This document shows positions 9,969 through 19,016 of a DNA stretch of 64,000 nt, piece by piece. The notes below the pieces were generated by a model. That model was given only the letters and a program-made list of their open reading frames with translations. It made no database searches and had not been told where the DNA came from. Origin of the DNA: Rhodococcus sp. 14-1411-2a (GTDB lineage: Bacteria > Actinomycetota > Actinomycetes > Mycobacteriales > Mycobacteriaceae). The first letter of the stretch is position 1. The number at the start of each line of letters is the position of its first letter. The translations under genes and the position numbers were made by a program. The stretch is taken from assembly GCF_002259485.1 (NCBI RefSeq), contig NZ_NPGA01000019.1:186001-250000 (forward strand), in the 5' to 3' direction.

Positions 9969-10618
9969 TCAGACGGCTCATCCTGCTTCGGCACGGTCAG
10001 ACGGAATACAACGCCACCGACCGCATGCAGGGTCAGCTCGACACCGATCTGTCCGAACTCGGCCGCAGCCAGGCGAAGACGGCCGCCGCCGAGCTCGCGA
10101 CGCGTGAGCCGATCAAGATCGTCTCCTCGGATCTGCGGCGAGCTCTCGACACCGCGAACGCGCTCGGAGATGCAGCCGGTGTCGCGGTCTCGGTGGACGA
10201 GCGTCTGCGCGAAACTCACCTCGGTCAGTGGCAGGGACTCACCCACACCGAGGTCGACGACATCGCCCCCGGTGCGCGACCGGCCTGGCGCGCCGACGCC
10301 ACCGTCGCCCCGCCCGGTGGGGAGAGCCGCATCGACGTCGCGCGACGCAGCGTGCCGCTGGTTCGTGAACTCACAGCAGGCGTGCCCGAGTGGGGTGCCG
10401 ACGGCAGCGAGCGACCGCTCGTCCTCGTCGCGCACGGAGGTCTGATCGCGGCACTGACCGCCGCGTTGCTCGATCTGCCGACCGATCGCTGGCCGGTGCT
10501 CGGTGGCCTCGCGAACACCAGCTGGGTGCAACTCGGTGCGCACGGGCCCGGGGAGAATCCGTCCTGGCGACTGGACGTGTGGAACGCCTCGGCGCGAGTG
10601 GCCAGTGACGTCCTCTGA
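9965..10618 (+). CDS. gpgP: Histidine phosphatase, probable glucosyl-3-phosphoglycerate phosphatase
   Basis: A 217-residue member of the phosphoglycerate-mutase-like superfamily. The phosphorylated His lies in [10 protein letters not shown] near residues 8-17 and the second His in LVAHGG near residue 160. In mycobacteria the gene at exactly this place (Rv2419c, after rsfS and before octT) removes the phosphate from glucosyl-3-phosphoglycerate in methylglucose lipopolysaccharide (MGLP) synthesis. The conserved neighbour octT supports the same role here. Without that context the sequence only says acid phosphatase or mutase-like. Start and stop both overlap neighbours. Confidence 0.8.
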   Translation: MIRRLILLRHGQTEYNATDRMQGQLDTDLSELGRSQAKTAAAELATREPIKIVSSDLRRALDTANALGDAAGVAVSVDERLRETHLGQWQGLTHTEVDDIAPGARPAWRADATVAPPGGESRIDVARRSVPLVRELTAGVPEWGADGSERPLVLVAHGGLIAALTAALLDLPTDRWPVLGGLANTSWVQLGAHGPGENPSWRLDVWNASARVASDVL

Positions 10619-11354
10619 CACGGCGGCGCAGCCCGCGCTGCTCGTGCTCGCGGACTCGCTGAGCTACTACGGACCCGAGGGCGGACTGCCCGTCGACGAT
10701 CCGCGGCTCTGGCCCAATCTCGTTGCAGCGGAACTCGGTTGGACGGTCGAGTTGGTTGCGCGCATCGGCTGGACGAGTCGGGACGCGTGGTGGGCTCTGA
10801 CCCAGGATCCGCGGGTGTGGGCAGCCATTCCCCGTGCCGGTGCCGTCGTACTCGGAATCGGCGGCATGGATTCACTCCCGTCGCCGTTGCCGACTGCGCT
10901 CCGGGAACAGATCAGATACGTCCGACCGCCTGCCCTTCGGCGCGTGGTTCGCGCGGGATACCAAGCGGTGCAACCTGTTCTGTCGCATCTCGGTTGGCCC
11001 GTGGCGCTGCCGCCGCGGCTCAGCGTCGAGTATCTGGAACAGACCCGCGCGGCACTGGCGTACGTGCGCCCCGAACTTCCGGTCATCGGTACCTATCCGT
11101 CGGTGCACCGCTGCGATGCTTACGGCAAGGTGCACTCGGGTCGCGAACCCGCCGTACGCGCACTGCGCGCATGGAGCGTGGACAACAACGTCCCCATGGT
11201 CGACCTCGCCGACGCCGTCCGACCGAACATCGAGTCCGAGAACGCGAACCCCGACGGCATCCACTGGGGGTGGGACGCTCATGTCGCGGTCGCCGAGGCG
11301 ATGCTGGAGGTGCTGCGACCCGTCGCCGCCGGATCGGTGACCGGATCGCCATGA
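10605..11354 (+). CDS. octT: SGNH-hydrolase-like protein, probable diglucosylglycerate octanoyltransferase
   Basis: The 249-residue protein shows an SGNH-type layout: block [12 protein letters not shown] near the N terminus with the nucleophilic Ser, block III as GIGGMDSL, and the C-terminal Asp-His pair in [12 protein letters not shown]. Mycobacterial OctT (Rv2418c), in the same position, transfers octanoate to diglucosylglycerate, an early MGLP step. The GTG at 10605 overlaps the gpgP end by 14 bases. Adjacency to GpgP makes the MGLP assignment attractive, but it rests on synteny as well as sequence. Confidence 0.75.
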   Translation: MTSSDTAAQPALLVLADSLSYYGPEGGLPVDDPRLWPNLVAAELGWTVELVARIGWTSRDAWWALTQDPRVWAAIPRAGAVVLGIGGMDSLPSPLPTALREQIRYVRPPALRRVVRAGYQAVQPVLSHLGWPVALPPRLSVEYLEQTRAALAYVRPELPVIGTYPSVHRCDAYGKVHSGREPAVRALRAWSVDNNVPMVDLADAVRPNIESENANPDGIHWGWDAHVAVAEAMLEVLRPVAAGSVTGSP

Positions 11355-12199
11355 CCGTCGCCGTCGTCACCGACTCCTCGTCCTGTCTGCCGGCCACACT
11401 CGCCGCCGAACGCGGCATCGCGTTGGTGCCACTGCACGTGCTGGTCGACGGAATCGACCATCGCGAAGGCGTCGACGACATTCCCGAGCAGTCCACCTCG
11501 GGCAAGCCCGTGACCACAGCGGGGGCTTCCCCGGGCGAGCTGACCGAGATCTATGCCGCGGCTCTCGAACGCAGTCGAGGTGCCGGTGTGGTGGCCCTGC
11601 ACATCTCCCGGGGACTGTCGAGCACGTGGGAGGCAGCACGCCAGGCCGCAGATCACGTGGGCTCGGCCGTCCGAGTCGTCGATTCCGCCTCGGCGGGCAT
11701 GGGACTGGGCTTCGCGGTGCTTGCTGCGGCAGCCACTGCCGCCGGGGGAGCAGAACTGGACGAGGTGTACCGCGACGCCGTCGCCGCGTCGACGACCTCG
11801 CGATGCTTCATCGTCGTCGATCGACTGGACCACCTGCGACGTGGAGGCAGAATCGGTGCCGCCGCGGCGTTGCTCGGCACTGCGCTGGCCATGAAGCCGG
11901 TACTGCACATCAGCGACGGCAAACTCGTGTTGAAGGAGAAGGCGCGCACCTCGTCCAAGGCTTTGAACAAGCTGGTCGACGCAGCCGTCGCTGCCGCGAC
12001 CGAGGTCGGTGACGAATCGGGGGTTGCGCTCGCGGTGCACCACATGCAGTGCCCGGAGCGAGCCGAGGACGTAGCCGCGATGCTGGCCTCCCGAATTCCG
12101 CACTCGACCAGCATCGACGTCTACCCCTTCGGTGCCGTTCTCGGCGCTCACGTCGGCCCCGGCGCGGTCGGTGTCGTCGTGGCTCCGGGACGCCGATAA
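11351..12199 (+). CDS. DegV-family fatty-acid-binding protein
   Basis: A 282-residue cytosolic protein beginning [12 protein letters not shown], with [28 protein letters not shown] and [18 protein letters not shown]. These are the DegV blocks that bind one fatty-acid molecule. Family members act as FakB-type carriers that present fatty acids to a FakA kinase; no fakA is in the window. It overlaps octT by four bases (ATGA) and ends the nadD operon. Placement beside octT could mean it handles octanoate or another acyl chain for MGLP, which is inference. Confidence 0.9.
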   Translation: MTVAVVTDSSSCLPATLAAERGIALVPLHVLVDGIDHREGVDDIPEQSTSGKPVTTAGASPGELTEIYAAALERSRGAGVVALHISRGLSSTWEAARQAADHVGSAVRVVDSASAGMGLGFAVLAAAATAAGGAELDEVYRDAVAASTTSRCFIVVDRLDHLRRGGRIGAAAALLGTALAMKPVLHISDGKLVLKEKARTSSKALNKLVDAAVAAATEVGDESGVALAVHHMQCPERAEDVAAMLASRIPHSTSIDVYPFGAVLGAHVGPGAVGVVVAPGRR

Positions 12200-12293
12200 C
12201 CGGGCTTAGCCCTCGGTTCATCCACAGCCTCCGGGTTGTACACAGGGCAATCGGCGACCTGTAATCACCGGGGAGTGAACCGATCGCGGGCAC

Positions 12294-12299
12294 TAGCGT
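12294..12299 (+). promoter_or_regulatory. Predicted -10 element of comEA (TAGCGT)
   Basis: TAGCGT ends eight bases before the ATG at 12308, with no ribosome-binding sequence between them. It fits a leaderless start for comEA-comEC-holA. Confidence 0.4.
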
Positions 12300-12307
12300 C
12301 CTCGAGC

Positions 12308-13174
12308 ATGGGCGGCAACGACGATCGGGCACACACGGTGGCGCGATTGAACTCCGTGCGCAGACAACACGATTCCGACCGCGATCGCGTCGCGCCCGAG
12401 GATCCGCGACCCGACGCCGGATCTACCGACCCGGATTGGCTGCTGCCGCAAGCGGAACGATCAGGCACCCCGTGGTCGGCCTTGCTGCCGTCGCGATGGC
12501 GATCCGCCCGCGTCGACCCCGGGAAACCGGGGGCAGTGGCGATGGCGGCGGCCGGGGTGTTCGTCGTGCTGGTGGCGGGATTCGCGGTGCTTCGAGACGC
12601 ACCGACTCCGGCACCTGCGCCGCCGCTTGCCGTGGTCGCGCCCGGCACGGCTGATGCCGACGACGTTGTCGATCCAGAGCCGAGCGCCGACGCCGAACTC
12701 GTGGTGAGCGTCGTCGGGCTCGTGACGAGCCCCGGATTGGTTCGGCTGCAACCGGGTTCGCGAGTCGCCGACGCGCTGGCTGCGGCAGGCGGCTCAGTGG
12801 AGGGTGCCGACCTGCTGGCGCTGAACATGGCCGCGCGAGTCGCCGACGGTGATCAGATCGTCGTCGGAGCAGTGCCGCCGGATGCCCCTCCACCGGTCAG
12901 CAGTACGACTTCCGGGATCGGCACACCGGCAGACTGTAGTAGCGGCGCACCGGTCGGTGGCGGAGGTTCCACGCCCGGCGGGACGGTGGACCTCAATGCC
13001 GCGACCGTCGCAGAGCTGGACGCGTTGCCCGGGGTCGGGCCGGTCACCGCGACTTCGATCGTCGGTTGGCGAGAGACCAACGGCCGCTTCGCAACCGTGG
13101 ATCAGCTGTCCGAGGTGGACGGGATCGGGCCCGGCCGACTGGCGAAGATCCGAGACCTGGTGCACGTCGGATGA
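12308..13174 (+). CDS. comEA: ComEA-like helix-hairpin-helix DNA-binding protein
   Basis: A 288-residue envelope protein. It has a charged cytoplasmic N terminus of about 75 residues, one membrane helix (AVAMAAAGVFVVLVAGFAVL) near 78-97, and an SLBB domain containing LVTSPGLVRLQPGSRVADAL. A Gly/Ser/Pro linker leads to a C-terminal tandem HhH domain with DLNAATVAELDALPGVGPVT and VDGIGPGRLAKIRDLV. In competent bacteria ComEA binds incoming DNA outside the membrane. The ATG at 12308 has a -10-like element eight bases upstream; GTG 12275 is an alternative. comEC overlaps its stop. Competence has not been shown for this organism. Confidence 0.88.
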   Translation: MGGNDDRAHTVARLNSVRRQHDSDRDRVAPEDPRPDAGSTDPDWLLPQAERSGTPWSALLPSRWRSARVDPGKPGAVAMAAAGVFVVLVAGFAVLRDAPTPAPAPPLAVVAPGTADADDVVDPEPSADAELVVSVVGLVTSPGLVRLQPGSRVADALAAAGGSVEGADLLALNMAARVADGDQIVVGAVPPDAPPPVSSTTSGIGTPADCSSGAPVGGGGSTPGGTVDLNAATVAELDALPGVGPVTATSIVGWRETNGRFATVDQLSEVDGIGPGRLAKIRDLVHVG

Positions 13175-14763
13175 ACACCGATACCGCGTCGACCGGTGCG
13201 GAGCAGACCGAGGATCGTCAGCCATTCGATGTGCGACTGGTCCCGGCCGCTGCGGTGTGCTGGTCGATCACCGCGATCGGAATTCTCGGAGGCCCGGGTG
13301 CTGCTCTCGCTGCTACCGCGTCGGCGGTTGCGGTGGTGCTGCTCGTCGCAGTATCCCTGCACCGGTTGTCGATTCGGCGCGCCTTGCCTGGTTCGAGTCG
13401 GTTCGGTGCGGCCGCGGTGATCGGGCTGGCGCTGTGCTTCGGGGGAGCGATCTGGCTTCAGGTGAGTTCGTTGGCCGAACATCCTGTCGCTGCGGCGGCG
13501 GAGAACCGAGCGTGGGTCACCGCGTCGGTGCGGTTGGAGGAGGACCCACGCCGGCTGTTGTCGGCGGGGCCCTCGATGGTGATGGTGAACGCCGAGATGA
13601 CTCGCGTGGACGTCGGCGGTGAGGCTCTGTACGTCGGTGGGCGGGTGTCGATCATCGCCCCGGAGTCGAGTTGGTCGGCACTGCTGCCGGGCCAGGAGGT
13701 CACCGTGCGGGGCCGGCTCGGCGTGCCGATCAGACCGGACATGAGTGTGGCCGTCATCCGCACGTCGGGTGCACCCGTCACAGTGACCGAGCCCGGGGCG
13801 ATCTCCGCTACCGCGGGCACGTTCCGGTCGAATCTGGCAGCGGTAGCGCAGAATTCGATGCCACCGGATCGTGCAGGTCTGTTACCCGGGCTCGTGGTCG
13901 GAGACGTCTCGCGGCTGGACGAGACGGTGGCCGAGAACTTCCGGGCGGCAGGCCTGACGCATTTGACGGCTGTGTCCGGCGCAAATTTTTCCATCGTGAT
14001 CGGCGCGGTTCTGTTGGTGTTGCGGGGTATCGGAATCGGGCCCCGTGCGACGGTCGCGGTGGCGTTCGTCGTGCTCGTTGCGTTCGTGATCGTGGCCAGG
14101 CCGTCGCCGAGTGTGTTGCGTGCCGCAATCATGGGGTCGATCGGCCTGCTGGCCCTCGTCACCGGCAGACGACGGCAGGCGGTACCGGCGCTGTGCGGAG
14201 CCGTGTTGGGTTTGCTCGCGTGGTGGCCGAGATTGGCGGTGGATGTCGGATTCGTGCTGTCGGTGTTCGCCACCGCAGGGCTCGTGCTCGTCGCGCCGAT
14301 CTGGGTCGATTGGCTTCGGGCGCGCGGCTGGCCCAGAGCGGCAGCGGAGGTGGTGGCCGTAGCCGCGGCGGCGCACGCGGTGACGGCACCGGTGGTTGCG
14401 GCCATGGCCGGAACGTTCAGCGTGGTGGGAGTGGCGGCGAATGTGTTGGTGGCACCTGTCGTCGCTCCGATCACGGTGGTGGGGATCGTCACAGCGGTGA
14501 TCGCTGCCGTCAGCGGCTCGCTGGCGGAACTGGTCGCGCAGCTGGCGTCCGCTCCGCTGTGGTGGTTGATCACGGTGGCGGAGCGGGCCGCGTCGGTGCC
14601 GGGCGCGGGCATCGTCGTCCCCGACGGCGTCGAGGGTGCAGCACTGGCGGCGTTCTCGACGGTCGCGGTGCTGACGGCGTTGCGTTTGACCGTGTTTCGT
14701 TGGCTGGCCGCGGCGGTGGCGATAACGGCCTTGGCGATGTGGACGGCACACGTTCTGTGGTGA
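13171..14763 (+). CDS. comEC: ComEC/Rec2-family membrane protein lacking the hydrolase domain
   Basis: A polytopic membrane protein of 530 residues overlapping comEA (ATGA). The N-terminal helices and a soluble DUF4131-like segment ([12 protein letters not shown] onward) are followed by the competence core [37 protein letters not shown] and [12 protein letters not shown]. It ends after the last membrane helix, so the metallo-beta-lactamase-like domain that follows in many ComEC proteins of about 750 residues is absent. ComEC forms the channel for single-stranded DNA uptake. Here it may be a shortened actinobacterial form or may have lost the uptake nuclease role. Confidence 0.88.
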   Translation: MNTDTASTGAEQTEDRQPFDVRLVPAAAVCWSITAIGILGGPGAALAATASAVAVVLLVAVSLHRLSIRRALPGSSRFGAAAVIGLALCFGGAIWLQVSSLAEHPVAAAAENRAWVTASVRLEEDPRRLLSAGPSMVMVNAEMTRVDVGGEALYVGGRVSIIAPESSWSALLPGQEVTVRGRLGVPIRPDMSVAVIRTSGAPVTVTEPGAISATAGTFRSNLAAVAQNSMPPDRAGLLPGLVVGDVSRLDETVAENFRAAGLTHLTAVSGANFSIVIGAVLLVLRGIGIGPRATVAVAFVVLVAFVIVARPSPSVLRAAIMGSIGLLALVTGRRRQAVPALCGAVLGLLAWWPRLAVDVGFVLSVFATAGLVLVAPIWVDWLRARGWPRAAAEVVAVAAAAHAVTAPVVAAMAGTFSVVGVAANVLVAPVVAPITVVGIVTAVIAAVSGSLAELVAQLASAPLWWLITVAERAASVPGAGIVVPDGVEGAALAAFSTVAVLTALRLTVFRWLAAAVAITALAMWTAHVLW

Positions 14764-14813
14764 TCGCTCGGACGAAGCGGATGCCGAGTGTGTCGGCCGC
14801 GCATGGCACGATC

Positions 14814-15788
14814 ATGGTCGTGACTTCGAGTGTGGCTCCTCTGCATCTGGTTCTCGGCGACGAGGAACTTCTGATGGATCGCGCGGTGGCCGCGATCGTG
14901 GCTCAGGTGCGTGCGAGTGCTGCGATACCGGGGGAGGACCTGCCGGTCACGCGGTTGCGCACCGGCGATGCCAGCGCTCCGGAGCTCGCCGAACTGCTCA
15001 GTCCCTCGCTGTTCGCCGAGGACCGTGTTCTCGTGCTCGAGGCCGCCGCCGAGGCAGGCAAGGACGCCGCCGCGCTGGTACTCGACGCGGCTACCGATCC
15101 GCCCGAGGGTGCTGTGGTGGTGGTCATGCACTCCGGCGGCGGCCGGGCCAAGGCGATGGTCGGAGCGCTGCAGAAATGCGGCGCACAGGTGCACGAGTGC
15201 GCCAAGCTCACCAAGCCCGCCGAACGCATCGACTTCGTGCGCGGAGAGTTCCGTACCGCCGATGTCCGGGTGAGCGGCGACGTGATCGAGGCGGTGGTCG
15301 AGTCCGTCGGCAACGAACTTCGCGAATTGGCTTCGGCCTGTTCGCAGTTGGTCTCCGATACCGGGGGCAAGGTCGACCTCGCCGCGGTGCGTCGGTACTA
15401 CTCCGGCAAGGCCGAGGTCTCCGGATTCGACGTCGCGGACAAAGCGGTGATCGGTGACCGAGCCGGCGCTCTGGAGGCTCTGCGCTGGGCGATGCACCGG
15501 GGCGTGGCGCACGTGCTGCTCGCCGACGCGTTGGCCGATGCCGTCCGCACCATTGCGCTGGTGGGTTCGGCGGGTCGCGGCGACCCGTTCCGAATGGCAG
15601 GGGAGCTGGGGATGCCGCCGTGGAAGATCAAGAAGGCGCAGGGTCAGGCGCGCGGCTGGAACGGTCGATCCATCGCCCGGGCGCTGCGCGTGGTGGCGCA
15701 GCTCAATGCAGACGTCAAAGGTCAAGCAGCGGACGCGGACTACGCGGTGGAGAAAGCGGTGGCCGAGGTCGCATCACTGGGTGGGTAG
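14814..15788 (+). CDS. holA: DNA polymerase III subunit delta
   Basis: The 324-residue protein is the clamp-loader delta subunit, which opens the beta clamp. [16 protein letters not shown] at the N terminus, [14 protein letters not shown], and the C-terminal [18 protein letters not shown] plus [16 protein letters not shown] fit HolA of actinobacteria. ATG 14814 is chosen; GTG 14820 or ATG 14781 are possible. It follows comEC by 50 bases, the usual comEA-comEC-holA order. A terminator at its end is shared with rpsT, which runs in the opposite direction. Confidence 0.92.
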   Translation: MVVTSSVAPLHLVLGDEELLMDRAVAAIVAQVRASAAIPGEDLPVTRLRTGDASAPELAELLSPSLFAEDRVLVLEAAAEAGKDAAALVLDAATDPPEGAVVVVMHSGGGRAKAMVGALQKCGAQVHECAKLTKPAERIDFVRGEFRTADVRVSGDVIEAVVESVGNELRELASACSQLVSDTGGKVDLAAVRRYYSGKAEVSGFDVADKAVIGDRAGALEALRWAMHRGVAHVLLADALADAVRTIALVGSAGRGDPFRMAGELGMPPWKIKKAQGQARGWNGRSIARALRVVAQLNADVKGQAADADYAVEKAVAEVASLGG

Positions 15789-15801
15789 CGTCGGCAGAGA
15801 G

Positions 15802-15842
15802 CACGAAAAAGCCCGCTGCATCCTGGTCGGATGCGGCGGGCT
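15802..15842 (-). terminator. Rho-independent terminator of rpsT
   Basis: A 14-base stem (one mismatch) pairs 15810-15823 with 15829-15842 around the loop TGGTC. On the minus strand it is followed by TTTTTC, the form of an intrinsic terminator for rpsT. It may also stop holA transcription from the other side, though no T run follows in that direction. Confidence 0.85.
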
Positions 15843-15862
15843 CGATCGAGCTCAGTGATGGA

Positions 15863-16123
15863 TCAGAGCTTGTTGACTGCGAGAGCCAGTGCCGACTTCT
15901 TGTTGGCGGCCTGGTTCTTGTGGATGACGCCCTTGCTGGCGGCCTTGTCGAGCTTGCGGCCTGCATCGAGAAGAATCTCGGAAGCCTTGTCCTTGTCGCC
16001 CGCAGCCTGTGCCTCGCGGAACGAGCGGATGACGGTACGAAGCGAGGACTTCACCGACTGGTTGCGCAGGCGTGCACGCTCGTTGGTGAGAATCCGCTTC
16101 TTCTGGGACTTGATATTGGCCAC
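15863..16123 (-). CDS. rpsT: 30S ribosomal protein S20
   Basis: The 86-residue basic protein binds the 5' domain of 16S r[23 protein letters not shown] at the N terminus and [20 protein letters not shown] at the C terminus are diagnostic. The GTG at 16123 gives the standard length, and AAGGAT lies upstream of it. It is a single-gene unit, convergent with holA, with an intrinsic terminator behind it. Confidence 0.97.
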   Translation of the reverse strand: MANIKSQKKRILTNERARLRNQSVKSSLRTVIRSFREAQAAGDKDKASEILLDAGRKLDKAASKGVIHKNQAANKKSALALAVNKL

Positions 16124-16225
16124 GCGTAAAATCCTTGTCGTCTTCGTCGGTATTCCGGTCAGGGCGATCCATGCTGGAATGCCCGAAGTCTGCTGCTGAG
16201 CGTTGGAGCCCTGCGCCGAAGATCG

Positions 16226-16231
16226 AGAATA
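16226..16231 (-). promoter_or_regulatory. Possible -10 element of rpsT (TATTCT)
   Basis: Read on the minus strand, TATTCT lies about 100 bases before the rpsT start, in the 205-base spacer between rpsT and the ATP-grasp gene. No convincing -35 was found, so the call is weak. Confidence 0.3.
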
Positions 16232-16328
16232 CCAGTACGGTCGGCCAGAACCCAATCCGGAGTGGGGTGACGATGCGTTTCAAGAAATTAACGCTTCTAC
16301 CGCGCCTAACTCCTGTCTCTGTAGCAAC

Positions 16329-18041
16329 ATGGCCAGAATGAGTCCGCGATCGGCAACGCATGCCGCCACCAAGGCCAAAGCGACCAGAACCAAGACAGCG
16401 GATCGCGTCGAACCCGAGCTCGACGGGGTGTTCGGGGGATACTCCGACGTCGGTAAGTACAGTCTCGCCTTCGACGAGATGTTCGACGCGGACGGGCGCA
16501 CCCGAACTCCGTACAAGGGCATCCACACCGCACTCGCCCCGGCGAACGCAGTGGACCTGGACGCGAGATCCGACGCGCTGGGACGCGCCTTCATCGACCA
16601 GGGCATCACGTTCTCCCTGTCGGGCCAGGAACGCCCGTTCCCGCTCGACCAGGTTCCCCGCGTCATCGCCGCAGGTGAATGGTCACGACTCGAGCGCGGC
16701 ATCAAGCAGCGCGTCAAAGCCCTCGAGATGTTCCTGGCCGACATCTACGGCGACCAGGAAATCCTGCGCGACGGCGTGGTACCGAAGCGGCTGGTGACCT
16801 CCTGCGAGCACTTCCACCGCGAAGCGGTCGGCATCACACCGCCCAACGGTGTGCGCATCCACGTCGCCGGCATCGACCTGGTTCGTGACGCCCAGGGCAC
16901 CTTCCGAGTGCTCGAGGACAACTTGCGGTCTCCGTCTGGCGTGTCCTACGTCATGGAGAACCGGCGCACGATGGCCCGGGTGTTCCCCGACCTGTTCGCC
17001 AGCCATCGAGTCCGCGCCGTCGGCGATTACGCCTCGCACCTGCTGCGGGCACTGCGCGCATCGGCCGCCCTCAACGAGGCCGATCCGACCGTGGTGGTTC
17101 TCACTCCCGGCGTGGCCAACTCGGCGTACTTCGAGCACTCGCTGCTCGCGCGACTGATGGGCGTCGAGCTCGTCGAGGGACGTGACCTGTTCTGCCGAGA
17201 CAACATCGTCTACATGCGCACCACCGAGGGGGAGCGTCAGGTCGACGTCATCTATCGGCGTATCGACGACGACTACCTCGACCCCATGCAGTTCCGGCCC
17301 GACTCGGTGCTGGGAGTGGCAGGTCTGGTCAATGCCGCCCGCGCTGGCAACGTCGTCATCTCGAGTGCCGTCGGAAACGGCGTCGGCGACGACAAGCTCG
17401 TCTACACCTATGTTCCGACGATCATCGATTACTACATGGGCGAGAAGCCGTTGCTGGCCAACGTCGACACGTTCCGGTGCTGGCTCGACGACGAGTGCGA
17501 GGAAGTCCTCGACCGCATCGACGAACTGGTCATCAAGCCGGTGGAAGGTTCGGGCGGCTACGGCATCGTCTTCGGACCCGACGCCTCGCCGAAGGAACTC
17601 GCCACCATCAGCAAGAAGGTTCGCGCAGATCCGCGCGGTTGGATCGCCCAACCCGTCGTGCAGCTCTCGACGGTGCCGACCAAGATCGGTGACCGATTGG
17701 TACCCCGCCACGTCGACCTGCGGCCGTTCGCCGTCAACGACGGCGACGACGTCTGGGTGTTGCCGGGCGGCCTGACCCGGGTCGCGCTGCCGGAGGGATC
17801 CCTGGTGGTCAACTCCAGCCAGGGCGGTGGCAGCAAGGACACCTGGGTGCTCGCCACCCGAACCTCTCAGGAGGAGCAGGAACTGGCCGGCGAGGAGATC
17901 GTCAGCGTTCCGCCGGAGTCACCGATGGCCGAACAGGGCCCGGAGCTGACGATGGACCAGCAGATGAATCAGCAGCAACAGCAGCAACAGCAGCAACAAC
18001 AGCAGGCAACGAACTCGGACTCGAACGGCGGTGGACAGTAA
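16329..18041 (+). CDS. Circularly permuted ATP-grasp protein with Gln-rich C-terminal tail
   Basis: A 570-residue member of the circularly permuted ATP-grasp type 2 family (Rv2411c-like). The YGDQEILRDGVVP block, GIDLVRDAQGTFRVLEDNLR and VEGSGGYGIVFGPDAS (glycine-rich ATP loop) are family features. ATP-grasp enzymes ligate a carboxylate to an amine. Genes of this type nearly always stand with an alpha-E protein and a transglutaminase-like protease, as here, but the substrate is unknown. The last 35 residues include a run of about 13 Gln encoded by CAG/CAA and end in SNGGGQ, unlike the rest of the protein. ATG 16338 is an alternative start. The stop abuts the next ATG. Confidence 0.87.
   Translation: MARMSPRSATHAATKAKATRTKTADRVEPELDGVFGGYSDVGKYSLAFDEMFDADGRTRTPYKGIHTALAPANAVDLDARSDALGRAFIDQGITFSLSGQERPFPLDQVPRVIAAGEWSRLERGIKQRVKALEMFLADIYGDQEILRDGVVPKRLVTSCEHFHREAVGITPPNGVRIHVAGIDLVRDAQGTFRVLEDNLRSPSGVSYVMENRRTMARVFPDLFASHRVRAVGDYASHLLRALRASAALNEADPTVVVLTPGVANSAYFEHSLLARLMGVELVEGRDLFCRDNIVYMRTTEGERQVDVIYRRIDDDYLDPMQFRPDSVLGVAGLVNAARAGNVVISSAVGNGVGDDKLVYTYVPTIIDYYMGEKPLLANVDTFRCWLDDECEEVLDRIDELVIKPVEGSGGYGIVFGPDASPKELATISKKVRADPRGWIAQPVVQLSTVPTKIGDRLVPRHVDLRPFAVNDGDDVWVLPGGLTRVALPEGSLVVNSSQGGGSKDTWVLATRTSQEEQELAGEEIVSVPPESPMAEQGPELTMDQQMNQQQQQQQQQQQQATNSDSNGGGQ
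17968..18005 (+). repeat. CAG/CAA repeat coding for a poly-Gln run
   Basis: Uninterrupted CAG and CAA codons at the 3' end of the ATP-grasp gene encode about a dozen consecutive Gln. Such triplet runs can change length by slippage without shifting the frame. Confidence 0.85.
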
Positions 18042-19016
18042 ATGCTCGCGCGCAACGCAGAGTCGCTCTACTGGATCGGACGGTACGTGGAGAGAGCGGA
18101 CGACACTGCCCGCATTCTCGACGTCACCGTCCACCAGCTACTCGAAGACGCCACGGTCGATCCCGACCACACTTCGCGCGTGTTGTTGCGAGTACTCGGG
18201 TTCAAGCACGAGCCCGATGTCTCGCTCGACGTGTGGTCGCTGACCGAGGTCGTCGCCTTCAGCCGCGACGGATTGGGTTCGATCGTGGACTCGCTGTCGA
18301 GTGCCCGTGAGAACGCCCGTGGTGCGCGTGAAGTGACGTCCAGTGAGATGTGGGAATGCTTGAACACCACGTACAACGGGCTCAACGAGCGCATCAAGGC
18401 GTCCAAGCGCACCGGCCCAGCCGAGTTCTTCAGCTACATCGAGGAGCGCGCCGCGATGTTCGCCGGTCTCGCGGACTCCACCCTCAGTCACGACGACGGC
18501 TATCGCTTCCTCCTGCTCGGTCGCTCGGTCGAGCGCATCGACATGATCGTGCGGTTGTTGCTCTCGCGAGCCGGTGACCGGCCGTCGTCGCCGGCGTGGG
18601 TCACCGTGCTTCGCTCCGCCGGTGCACACGACACCTACCTGCGCACCTACCGCGGCGCGCTCGACGCGCAGCGAGTTCTCGAATTCATGTTGTTGGACAG
18701 GCTCTTTCCGCGATCGGTGTTCTACGCACTCAACGAGGCAGAACGTTCGCTCGATCAGCTCGACCATCAGCCCAACAGTCGAGTCGGTGCGCGCGCCGAG
18801 GCTCAGCGCCTACTCGGTCGCGCTCGTAGCGAACTCGAATTCCTCCGTCCCGGTGAAATTCTCGACGATCTGCAGGAGCGCTTGCTCTCGCTGCAGGAAA
18901 CCTGCCGTGAACTCGGTGATGCGATCTCCAAGCAGTATTTCCACGCCGCCCCGTGGGTCGCGTGGACCGATGCCGGCTCCGGAACATTCGAAGATCAATT
19001 GGAAGGTGAACTGTGA
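18042..19016 (+). CDS. Alpha-E domain-containing protein
   Basis: The 324-residue, mainly helical protein begins MLARNAESLYWIGRYVERAD, the standard opening of the alpha-E family (formerly DUF403). Its biochemical function is unknown. It starts at the base after the ATP-grasp stop and overlaps the transglutaminase start by four bases, so the three products are probably made in fixed proportion. The repeated genomic trio suggests a system that ligates and then hydrolyses an amide or peptide bond, with this protein as a third component or substrate binder; this is inference. Confidence 0.87.
   Translation: MLARNAESLYWIGRYVERADDTARILDVTVHQLLEDATVDPDHTSRVLLRVLGFKHEPDVSLDVWSLTEVVAFSRDGLGSIVDSLSSARENARGAREVTSSEMWECLNTTYNGLNERIKASKRTGPAEFFSYIEERAAMFAGLADSTLSHDDGYRFLLLGRSVERIDMIVRLLLSRAGDRPSSPAWVTVLRSAGAHDTYLRTYRGALDAQRVLEFMLLDRLFPRSVFYALNEAERSLDQLDHQPNSRVGARAEAQRLLGRARSELEFLRPGEILDDLQERLLSLQETCRELGDAISKQYFHAAPWVAWTDAGSGTFEDQLEGEL

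Noticed and set aside
13458..15725. 755-codon open frame on the minus strand
   Set aside because: It lies wholly antisense to comEC and holA, whose products have clear family motifs. The antisense product is a low-complexity Thr/Ala/Arg sequence produced by GC-rich codon structure.
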